Origin: Bolinopsis microptera
Taxonomy: Eukaryota > Ctenophora > Tentaculata > Lobata > Bolinopsidae
DNA: 60,000 nt
NCBI RefSeq assembly: GCF_026151205.1
Contig: NC_087079.1
Coordinates: 5,988,169-6,048,168 of the forward strand
Reading direction: 5' to 3'
This document shows positions 42,701 through 54,700 of the stretch, piece after piece. A program made the translations under genes and the position numbers. A model generated the notes under the pieces. It was not told the origin of the DNA and made no database searches. It was given only the letters and a program-made list of their open reading frames with translations. The number at the start of each line of letters is the position of its first letter. Within the stretch, counting starts at the first letter, position 1.

Positions 42701-45700
42701 GGTGATATCTGGCGAATTTAATTTTTCGAACTATAGTACGTGTCGAACTAGAGTACGTAAATCCTACTGAACACTACTAGTAATTTATCCATAACGTTCA
42801 GAACGTGAGATGATTTTTAGTGAACATATGTACAGAACATTTTTAGTGAACGTTCCGTACATGCACTACAACTAAGAGTCACAGTAAACTCTTTGATCGG
42901 CCGATTGATATCTAGAAATCAACTTATAGTTTAAGAAACTTTAGAAATTCTAGAAATATACCTAATTCAGTTTGAATTATACTTTTTTCAGAAAGTTTGC
43001 ACAAATCTTCATCACCTTTATCAAATAGTTGTAAAAGCACCAGACTGCTAAGTTCCCTCACTTCAACTTCTGGTTAAACCCTCCAATTAATATAACAAGC
43101 TATGACCATGAGAGGTGAGAGTGGGTGCTACTCAACAATTCTCATGTATTATTTTTTTTTTGGCGTGGAAACGGTGCGCTAGAGGGTCACTGAACTGCCT
43201 ATGAGGTCATTTGGGTTGGACGGCACAAACCACTGTTTTGGTGCCCCCTTAAGTGTACCTACAATCAGCACATCACCAGGGAGCAGGCTGTAGATTCTAC
43301 TTCCTTCTGCTCTTAAAGGAAGCTTCTAGAATAACATTTCTAACTAAGAGATCATGCTACACACAGCACATACCAGAGTGTGACGTAATATATTGAGAAT
43401 AATATGCAGTGGTCTCGTTGTGAGAGCTGGTGTGTTACCGTAGTGTAAGAGGGGTTTAGTTATAATTAGAAGTGTTTTGTTTTTGAGATATCGTTAGTTC
43501 GTTGTGCTTCGTTTTGTTATAGAGAGAGAATCGCAATTGTACAGTATGTAAATGTGTACAATGTACCAACCCTTTTAAACGTTCCGTGCTTCCACATTAA
43601 ATCTTATCAATAGATTTAGTGCATTTAACCCAGGTGCTATTTTGAATTTAACATATTGTATTGGTCATGTACGAGGTCCTGCAGTTTTTTTTTTGTTTTT
43701 TTAAAAAGAGAGGCTGGGCCAAGATAGCCCACGAGAGGATAGCATTGAGATGCTCTGCCTACCTCTGGGGTGTGGCAACCTTGGGGAAGGTTGCCGGTGA
43801 AATCAGAGTGATTGGTGGAGGATGGTGTAAGATGATATATGAGTCAAAATGATACGCTTAAATGCCAGCTGGGTTTGGAAAAGTAAAACGAGACGAGACA
43901 GCATATGAGATAATACTTTAAGTCACCCCGGTCTGATCCAGCTCTTCCGGCACAATTAAGCGTTTGGTGCGGTTTGCGAAATTGACAATTGTGGTGATGT
44001 GTTGGTTGTCGAATATGTCATTGACAGAGAGGTAGTAGTCCTGGAAATATTGACAATAGCTGGACACTGTCCAAGGAAGTGTGAGACAGTTTCCTCTCCG
44101 TCGCCGCACATAGGACAAGCACTGGTGTTTGATTTGCAAATGGTGTGAAGGTGTTTGTTTAAGCCGCAGTGACCCGTGATGAGGTGAACTGCAGTTCTGT
44201 AATCTTGTCTGTTTTTGCTGAGTGTAGTGTTGAGGTTTTTAATGATTTTGGCGGTCCTGCAGTTGTATTTATCTTAAACTCTTTGATCAGCTGATTTATA
44301 TCTTTAAATTTATCATTTAATTTATTAATTAAATGATAAATTTATCATTTCAATTATTAAAGAGACAATTAATATTTATCAGATAATGAGTAATGAGTAA
44401 AATGTCTTGGCTTCGTGATAGGATTGAAAATAGGGTTGGCAGACCTATTCTGGACAATTATTGCAAAAGAAAATATGGTACTCCTTGTCCAATCATGATG
44501 CCCCCGTTACCTGCCTCAAAGTTTATTGATAAGCTCCCAGAAGAAATTGTGTTGAAGGGTGCCAATGTCCAGGAAAAGGAACATCAGGACGCATATGAAG
44601 CAGAAGTAAAAGTCTATCGATGTATTGAGGAGATGGAGAGACACTATGTAGTCATTCATCAGTTCGAATATACGCACGAACAATATTCCGCATTTCTCCC
44701 AAACCATCAGTGTAAAAAGACAAAAAAGCAGACGAGGGAAATCGAAGGAGAATGTGATTTTGTGGTTGTAGGTGATCAGTTTGTTGCGGTGCTAGAAGTT
44801 AAAGGATTATCGTTGCAGTACACAGTAGATGACGGCATTAGGTTTAACGGTTGCTGCAAGAGCGCGCAGAAACAAAGGACAAGAACAAATGATCTAATAA
44901 AGTCCATAGAGCCCTCAATGAAAGTGTGCGAGTTCACCGTATTTCCTAATATTTCCAAGGAAGAGGCGAAAGAACAGTTGGAAGAGGCGGAAAAACAGTA
45001 TCTATTCGATGAAACAATATTGTTCAGTGAAGATCTTAATAACTTTAAAGATATCATTAGCCGCTGTGAAAAAACTGCGTCACTACCATTAACAGGGACA
45101 GTTTCGAAAACTTTGAGAGATAGATTGTGTTGCTGTCTTCTCGGACTGTGGTGTATCGACCAACAAAACAGTTGGAAACAATGGGAATTAGATATCTGTA
45201 GCTTGTCTTATTGCATCATTGATATAAGTGAGAAACTCAGAAGATCATTGGTTACAAGAAAATTAATCGATGAAGCTAAACACAACGCTTGTCCCAAGAA
45301 GAGAAAAGGAAAAGAAAAAGAAAAGAACTATCCAGAAAATCCCCAAATGTTCGTTGCACCAGAACTTTTTAAAGAGCATCTAAAGATAAACTGTCTAACA
45401 AAACACCAGTTAGATGTATTCAATAGTAACGAGAGATTCCTGTGGGTTGAGGGCCCCGCAGGAACAGGAAAAACTATTGTAATGTTAGGAAAAATAATAG
45501 ACCTGGCTCTCAGCACACCACCTGAGAGAGGATTCTTTTAATGGTTACAGGATTTGATTTAAGTCCAATTGTGTCTCATTATATGAAATCACTAAACAGC
45601 ATCAGTGACGATATAACGTGTGAGAAGATAATGTATGACTACGATCACGAAGAGGGTGATTTTACTGATCAATTAATGGACAAGGCATACAACTCATTAT

Positions 45701-48700
45701 CACAACAAATGTCTAGATGTAAGAGTAAAGTCGTATTGCTGGTCTTAAGTAAAAGCTTATCTAAAAATGTTAACAATTTTCTAACGAGTTTTGATAGTAT
45801 TTTTGTTGACGACTATCAGATGATCATTGAAAATATCACCTTTGAGGATAGCCTGGATAACGATATCATCTCAAAAGGGCTACTACCTATCCTGAAAAAC
45901 AGTGATAAGAGCGATACTAGGGTTTGGATATTTTGTGATGAAGCACAATCTTTTAACAACGGTGTTTCTTATTTGCTCTACAGTAAATCAATGGGTATCG
46001 CTAACATGGAAAACTTTAAAAGATGTTTCGTCAACTCGAAATTAAAGCTGTCAATCAATCTTAGAAACACATACGAGATTTTTACAGTGTCGTCCGTAAT
46101 CAGAAGAAACAGTGACGAAACAGGCTCTACAGAATCTTCAACAGGGTCAGTAAATTTGCCACAACAAGTGGGTGGCCACTTTCTACGTGGAACGAAACCT
46201 GTCATCCACCTACTGAAAGATGATCACCCATTGTTTTGGAAAGACATTCTGACCAAAGAGATAGAGAAGTTAAGAGGACCTGGTGGGCATCTTCTCAACA
46301 AAGATATCGCAGTACTATTCACTGCTGATACCAGTAATCTTGCAGCAAGCCATATTTTCAGTGTAACAGAGAGATGGGATACTACAGATGACAACTCAGA
46401 CGAAGTTACAGTGCGAGCTACAAGAACCAGTATGTCAGCAGAGTGGCCAGCTGTTATATCTATCGTCAGATTCAATCATGTTACAGTACCTTATATCAGT
46501 GGACTGAATATAGATGTATGTAACTGTCTTTCGGCCCTTTACATTGCAATCTCCAGAGCCAGAGTTTACTCAACAGCGATCTTGTATAATTATACACGGA
46601 ATATTTGTAAATATACTGATAAACGTATTGATGAACTTAAACAGCGTGGTGACGTATGTAGGATAATTGAACATTGAACAATGATAAGAGTTAAGAAAAC
46701 AAGGGGATAAGATATTAACAGCAGACTAGTAGCAACATGACAGTATACTGTGATATTAGAACAAAATGTTGTGGTATTTTAGAATTACTATTATGCTTAA
46801 ATACTGGTTGACAATTTAATTAATATGATAGTTTAAAGGTAGGCCTTTGTCTCGAAAATCGTATATTCTAGTGTTACAATATTACTGCAATCTACTGATT
46901 ACTCTCATGCATGATACATTATTAATTTTATGTTTGACATCATAATAATATAGAAAGTTTGTTTGCTGAAATGACGTAATACTGATCGTTCATTCATGTA
47001 TTATTACGTTCGTTAGAGTTTAATTTTGTTTTCAATATAATGAACCTTATTGTAATGATATTATCGCTCCTAACTTCATTCTTATCATTCTGTCTTTAAA
47101 TCGAAGCTGTTTTATTTTATTTCTAATCAGCGCTTAGATAGGTACAAAAAAGTAACAAAAATACATGATGGTCCATAGATAGAAGTGTCAGAATACTAAG
47201 GAGTATACCTCAAATATTTCTCATTTTACAGCCCATTTGAGAGTAGTGGTATTGTATTTATCTAACTGTTACAATAATCTGATCTCAACAGCTGAGCCTG
47301 TATTAAGTAACGGGAAGGCAATCACCCCTAACTAGCTCTTATAGTGTCGTGTAGAAATACGGTACATTCCTAGAATAAAAGGAGTTGTGGGGTACTTGGG
47401 ACTGACATAGGTGGAGAGTAGAGTGGGGATGTTAAAAGGAGGGTCAGTACCAGTACACTGATAAGTGAGGAGGGTAGAGTGAGGATGTTAAAAGGAGGGT
47501 CAGTACCATTACACTGATAAGTGAGGAGGGTAGAGTGGGTATGTTAAAAGGAGGGTCAGTACCAGTACACTGATAAGTGAGGAGGGTAGAGTGAGGATGT
47601 TAAAAGGAGGGTCAGTACCATTACACTGATAAGTGAGGAGGGTAGAGTGGGTATGTTAAAAGGAGGGTCAGTACCAGTACACTGATAAGTGAGGAGGGTA
47701 GAGTGGGGATGTTAAAAGGAGGGTCAGTACCAGTACACTGATAAGTGAGGAGGGTAGAGTGGGGATGTTAAAAGGAGGGTCAGTACCAGTACACTGATAA
47801 GTGAGGAGGGTAGAGTGGGGATGTTAAAAGGAGGGTCAGTACCAGTACACTGATAAGTGAGGAGGGTAGAGTAGAGATGTTAAAAGGAGGGTCAGTACCA
47901 GTACACTGATAAGTGAGGAGGGTAGAGTGGGGATGTTAAAAGAAGGGTCAGTACCAGTACTGAGTACACTGATAAGTGAGAAGGGTAGAGTGGGGATGTT
48001 AAAAGGAGGGTCAGTAACAGTACACTGATAAGTGAGGAGGGTAGAGTGGGGATGTTAAAAGGAGGGTCAGTACCAGTACACTGATAAGTGAGGAGGGTAG
48101 AGTGGGGATATTAAAAGGAGGGTCAGTACCAGTACACTGATAAGTGAGGAGGGTAGAGTGGGGATGTTAAAAGGAGGGTCAGTACCAGTACACTGATAAG
48201 TGAGGAGGGTAGAGTAGGGATGTTAAAAGGAGGGTCAGTACCAGTACACTGATAAGTGAGGAGGGTAGAGTGGGGATGTTAAAAGGAGGGTCAGTACCAG
48301 TACACTGATAAGTGAGGAGGGTAGAGTGGGGATGTTAAAAGGAGGGTCAGTACCAGTACACTGATAAGTGAGGAGGGTAGAGTGGGGATGTTAAAAGGAG
48401 GGTCAGTACCAGTACACTGATAAGTGAGGAGGGTAGAGTGGGGATGTTAAAAGGAGGGTCAGTACCAGTACACTGATAAGTGAGGAGGGTAGAGTGGGGA
48501 TGTTAAAAGGAGGGTCAGTACCAGTACACTGATAAGTGAGGAGGGTAGAGTGGGGATGTTAAAAGGAGGGTCAGTACCAGTACACTGATAAGTGAGGAGG
48601 GTAGAGTGGGGATGTTAAAAGGAGGGTCAGTACCAGTACACTGATAAGTGAGGAGGGTAGAGTGGGGATGTTAAAAGGAGGGTCATTACCAGTACACTGA

Positions 48701-51700
48701 TAAGTGAGGAGGGTAGAGTGGGGATGTTAAAAGGAGGGTCAGTACCAGAACACTGATAAGTGAGGAGGGTAGAGTGGGGATGTTAAAAGGAGGGTCAGTA
48801 CAAGTACACTGATAAGTGAGGAGGGTAGAGTGGGGATGTTAAAAGGAGGGTCAGTACCAGTACACTGATAAGTGAGGAGGGTAGAGTGGTGATATTAAAA
48901 GGAGGGTCAGTACCAGTACACTGATAAGTGAGGAGGGTAGAGTGGGGATGTTAAAAGGAGGGTCAGTACCAGTACACTGATAAGTGAGGAGGGTAGAGTG
49001 GGGATGTTAAAAGGAGGGTCAGTACCAGTACACTGATAAGTGAGGAGGGTAGAGTGGGGATGTTAAAAGGAGGGTCAGTACCAGTACACTGATAAGTGAG
49101 GAGGGTAGAGTGGGGATGTTAAAAGGAGGGTCAGTACCAGTACACTGATAAGTGAGGAGGGTAGAGTGGGGATGTTAAAAGGAGGGTCAGTACCAGTACA
49201 CTGATAAGTGAGGAGGGTAGAGTGGGGATGTTAAAAGGAGGGTCAGTACCAGTACACTGATAAGTGAGGAGGGTAGAGTGGGGATGATAAAAGGAGGGTC
49301 AGTACCAGTACACTGATAAGTGAGGAGGGTAGAGTGGGGATGTTAAAAGGAGGGTCAGTACCAGTACACTGATAAGTGAGGAGGGTAGAGTGGGGATGTT
49401 AAAAGGAGGGTCAGTACCAGTACACTGATAAGTGAGGAGGGTAGAGTGGGGATGTTAAAAGGAGGGTCAGTACCAGTACACTGATAAGTGAGGAGGGTAG
49501 AGTAGGGATGTTAAAAGGAGGGTCAGTACCAGTACACTGATAAGTGAGGAGGGTAGAGTGGGGATGTTAAAAGGAGGGTCAGTACCAGTACACTGATAAG
49601 TGAGGAGGGTAGAGTGGGGATGTTAAAAGGAGGGTCAGTACCAGTACACTGATAAGTGAGGAGGGTAGAGTGGGGATGTTAAAAGGAGGGTCAGTACCAG
49701 TACACTGATAAGTGAGGAGGGTAGAGTGGGGATGTTAAAAGGAGGGTCAGTACCAGTACACTGATAAGTGAGGAGGGTAGAGTGGGGATGTTAAAAGGAG
49801 GGTCAGTACCAGTACACTGATAAGTGAGGAGGGTAGAGTGGGGATGTTAAAAGGAGGGTCAGTACCAGTACACTGATAAGTGAGGAGGGTAGAGTAGAGA
49901 TGTTAAAAGGAGGGTCAGTACCAGTACACTGATAAGTGAGGAGGGTAGAGTGGGGATAATAAAAGGAGGGTTAGTAACAGTACACTGATAAGTGAGGAGG
50001 GTAGAGTGGGGATAATAAAAGGAGAGTCAGTACCAGTACACTGATAAGTGAGGAGGGTAGAGTGGGGATGTTAAAAGGAGGGTCAGTACCAGTACACTGA
50101 TAAGTGAGGAGGGTAGAGTGGGGATGTTAAAAGGAGGGTCAGTACCAGTACACTGATAAGTGAGGAGGGTAGAGTGGGGATGTTAAAAGGAGGGTCAGTA
50201 CCAGTACACTGATAAGTGAGGAGGGTAGAGTGGGGATGTTAAAAGGAGGGTCAGTACCAGTACACTGACAAGTGAGGAGGGTAGAGTGGGGATGTTAAAA
50301 GGAGGGTCAGTACCAGTACACTGATAAGTGAGGAGGGTAGAGTGGGGATGTTAAAAGGAGGGTCAGTACCAGTACACTGATAAGTGAGGAGGGTAGAGTG
50401 GGGATGTTAAAAGGAGGGTCAGTACCAGTACACTGATAAGTGAGGAGGGTAGAGTGGGGATAATAAAAGGAGAGTCAGTACCAGTACACTGATAAGTGAG
50501 GAGGGTAGAGTGGGGATGTTAAAAGGAGGGTCAGTACCAGTACACTGATAAGTGAGGAGGGTAGAGTGGGGATGTTAAAAGGAAGGTCAGTACCAGTACA
50601 CTGATAAGTGAGGAGGGTAGAGTGGGGATGTTAAAAGGAGGGTCAGTACCAGTACACTGATAAGTGAGGAGGGTAGAGTAGAGATGTTAAAAGGAGGGTC
50701 AGTACCAGTACACTGATAAGTGAGGAGGGTAGAGTGGGGATGTTAAAAGAAGGGTCAGTACCAGAACACTGATAAGTGAGGAGGGTAGAGTGGGGATGTT
50801 AAAAGGAGGGTCAGTAACAGTACACTGATAAGTGAGGAGGGTAGAGTGGGGATGTTAAAAGGAGGGTCAGTACCAGTACACTGATAAGTGAGGAGGGTAG
50901 AGTGGGGATGTTAAAAGGAGGGTCAGTACCAGTACACTGATAAGTGAGGAGGGTAGAGTGGGGATGTTAAAAGGAGGGTCAGTACCAGTACACTGATAAG
51001 TGAGGAGGGTAGAGTGGGGATGTTAAAAGGAGGGTCAGTACCAGTACACTGATAAGTGAGGAGGGTAGAGTGGGGATGTTAAAAGGAGGGTCAGTACCAG
51101 TACACTGATAAGTGAGGAGGGTAGAGTGGGGATGTTAAAAGGAGGGTCAGTACCAGTACACTGATAAGTGAGGAGGGTAGAGTGGGGATGTTAAAAGGAG
51201 GGTCATTACCAGTACACTGATAAGTGAGGAGGGTAGAGTGGGGATGTTAAAAGGAGGGTCAGTACCAGAACACTGATAAGTGAGGAGGGTAGAGTGGGGA
51301 TGTTAAAAGGAGGGTCAGTACAAGTACACTGATAAGTGAGGAGGGTAGAGTGGGGATGTTAAAAGGAGGGTCAGTACCAGTACACTGATAAGTGAGGAGG
51401 GTAGAGTGGGGATATTAAAAGGAGGGTCAGTACCAGTACACTGATAAGTGAGGAGGGTAGAGTGGGGATAATAAAAGGAGGGTCAGTACCAGTACACTGA
51501 TAAGTGAGGAGGGTAGAGTGGGGATGTTAAAAGGAGGGTCAGTACCAGTACACTGATAAGTGAGGAGGGTAGAGTGGGGATGTTAAAAGGAGAGTCAGTA
51601 CCAGTACACTGATAAGTGAGGAGGGTAGAGTGGGGATGTTAAAAGGAGGGTTAGTAACAGTACACTGATAAGTGAGGAGGGTAGAGTGGGGATGTTAAAA

Positions 51701-54700
51701 GGAGGGTCAGTACCAGTACACTGATAAGTGAGGAGGGTAGAGTGGGGATAATAAAAGGAGAGTCAGTACCAGTACACTGATAAGTGAGGAGGGTAGAGTG
51801 GGGATGTTAAAAGGAGGCTCAGTACCAGTACACTGATAAGTGAGGAGGGTAGAGTGGGGATGTTAAAAGGAGGCTCAGTACCAGTACACTGATAAGTGAG
51901 GAGGGTAGAGTGGGGATGTTAAAAGGAGGGTCAGTACCAGTACACTGATAAGTGAGGAGGGTAGAGTGGGGATGTTAAAAGGAGGCTCAGTACCAGCACA
52001 CTGATAAGTGAGGAGGGTAGAGTGGGGATGTTAAAAGCAGGGTCAGTCACATGGTTCATAATCTTTATCAAATATTCTCGAGTATTAAGTGTACCTCCTA
52101 TCAGCACATCACGAGGGAACAGGTTGTGGATTCTCCTTTCTTCTGCTCGTAAAAGAAGCTTCTAGAATAACATTTGTTATTAAGAGATCATGTTACACAC
52201 AGCACATACCGGAGGGTGACCTTACATATTGAGAATAATATGCAGTGGTCTTGTTGTGTGTTGTGTTACCGTCGTGTAAGAAAGGTTTAGTAGGAGTAAT
52301 AAGTAATAAGTGTTTTGTTTTTGAGATATTGTTAGTTTTGTTCTGCTTATTTGTGTTTTAGAAAAGGAATCGCAGCCCTGCATTCTTAACAATGTATCGA
52401 CTTTTATAAAGCTTTTTGTGCTACTACCTTCAGACCGCTAAATAGATTTAGTGCATCTTACCAGGGTGCTATTTTGAAATTAACATATTGTATTGTATTG
52501 TTTATGTAAGAGGTTCCTCTGTTGCATTAATCGTAAACTTTTTGAAGGAGTTTTCACAATGTCGTCGCCTCGTGATAGGATTGAAAATAAGATTGGCAGA
52601 AAGATTTTGGACAAATATTGTACGAAAAGAGATGAATTAATCATGATGCCCCCGTTACCTGCCTCAAAGTTTATTGATAAGCTCCCAGAAGATATTGAGT
52701 TGAAGGGTGTCAATGTCCAGGAAAAGGAACATCAGGACGCATATGAAGCAGAAGTAAAAGTCTATCGATGTATTGAGGAGATGGAGAGACACTATGTTGT
52801 TATTCATCAGTTCGAATATACGCACGAACAATATTCTGCATTTCTTCCAAACCATCAGTGTAAAAAGACAAAAAAGCAGACGAGGGAAATCGAAGGAGAA
52901 TGTGATTTCTTGGTTGTAGGTGATCAGTTTGTTGCGGTGCTAGAAGTTAAAGGATTATCGTTGCAGTACACAGTAGATGACGGCATTAGGTTTAAGGGTT
53001 GCTGCAATAGCGCGAAGAAACAAAGGACAAGAACGAGTGATCTAGTAAAGTCCATGGAAACCTCAATGATGGTATACGAGTTCACAGTATTTCCTAATAT
53101 TTCGATAGAAGAGGTGGAAGAACAGTATCTATGTGATGAAACATTATTGTTTAGTGAAGATATTGATAACTTGAAACATATCATCAGCTGCTGTGAAACA
53201 TTTGCTTCACTACCAGTAACTGGGACGGTTGCGAAATCTGCGAGAGATAGATTGTGTTGTTGTCTTCTCGGACTGTGGTGTATCAACCAAAAAAACAAAT
53301 TTAAATTAGAGATATGCAGCTTGTCTTATTGCATCGTTGATGTAAGTAAGAAACTCAGAAAAGCATTGGTTACAAGAAAATTAATCGATGAAGAAGAGAA
53401 TAAGAGAAAAAAGAATAAGAAGAAGTATCCAGAAAATCCCCAAATGGTCGTTGCACCAGAACTCTTTAAAGAACATCTAGAGATAAACTGTCTAACAAAA
53501 CACCAGTTAGATGTATTCAATAGCGAAAAGAGATTCCTGTGGGTGGAGGGCCCCGCTGGAACAGGTAAAACTATTGTAATGTTAGGAAAAATAATAGACC
53601 TGGCTCTCAACACAACACCTGAGAAGAGGATTCTTTTAATAACAGCAGCACATGTTGAAAGTCCGATTGTGCTTCAATATATGGAATTACTAAGCAACAT
53701 CAGTGTCGATATAATGTGTGAGAGGATAAAGTATGACTACGAAGAGGGTGATACAGATGTAACTGATCAGTTGAACGAAGGGTACAACTCATTATCACAA
53801 CAAATGTCTAAATGTAATAGTAAAATCGTATTGCTGGTTTTAAGTAAATGCTTATCTAAAAGTGTTGACAATTTTCGAACGAGTTTTGATAGTATTTTTA
53901 TCGACGACTATCAGTTGATTGTTGATAATATCGAATCTAAACTTAGTAGCCAGGAGAACGATATCGTATCAAAGGGGCTACTACCTATCCTAAAGAACAG
54001 TGATAAAAGTGATAGAATTGTTTGGATATTTAGTGATGATGCGCAATCTATTCTTGACAAGTGTGCTCGTCTACACTTACCTGTTAGACAAATGTGTATC
54101 GCTAACATGGACAATCTAAAAGGATATTTCGTAAACTCAAAATTGAAGCTTTCAATAAATCTGAGAAACACATACGAGATTTCTACCGTGTTGTCCATAA
54201 TCAGAAGAATATATGAGGAGATAGACTATACAGAATCTGCAACAGGGTCAGCAGATTGGCCACAACAAGTGGGTGGTCACTTTCTACGTGGAACGAAACC
54301 TGTCATCCACGTACTGAGAGATAATGAACCAGCTTCATGGAAGGGTATTCTGACCAAAGAGATAAAGAAGTTAAGAGAATCTGGTAGTTGTCTTAAAAAC
54401 AAAGATATTGCAGTACTAATCAATGCTGGTAATAACTTAATGTTTGCAGCACGTACTGTTCGCACATCAACAGAGAGATGGGATAATACAGATGATAAGA
54501 TATCGTTGCACAATAGTTTTCAAAGTGTGTCAGCAGAGTGGCCAGCTGTTATCTCTATTTTCAGATTCAGTGCAAATACCTTTACAGCTTCACTACCTGA
54601 TAACAATACAAGGGAGATAGAGTTCAGTTTCATTATTCCTTGCCTCTACACTGCAATCTCCAGAGCCAGAGTTTACTCAACAGTGATCTTGTATAATTAC

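Noticed and set aside
43661-43852. 63-codon plus-strand frame upstream of NERD-helicase copy 1
   Set aside because: It starts in the target duplication and runs through the tail and 3' region of the minus-strand LINE insertion; no motif.
47401-52047. CRISPR-like regular repeat array
   Set aside because: The whole 56-bp period is conserved, without unique spacers, and the setting is an animal intron; it is a satellite.
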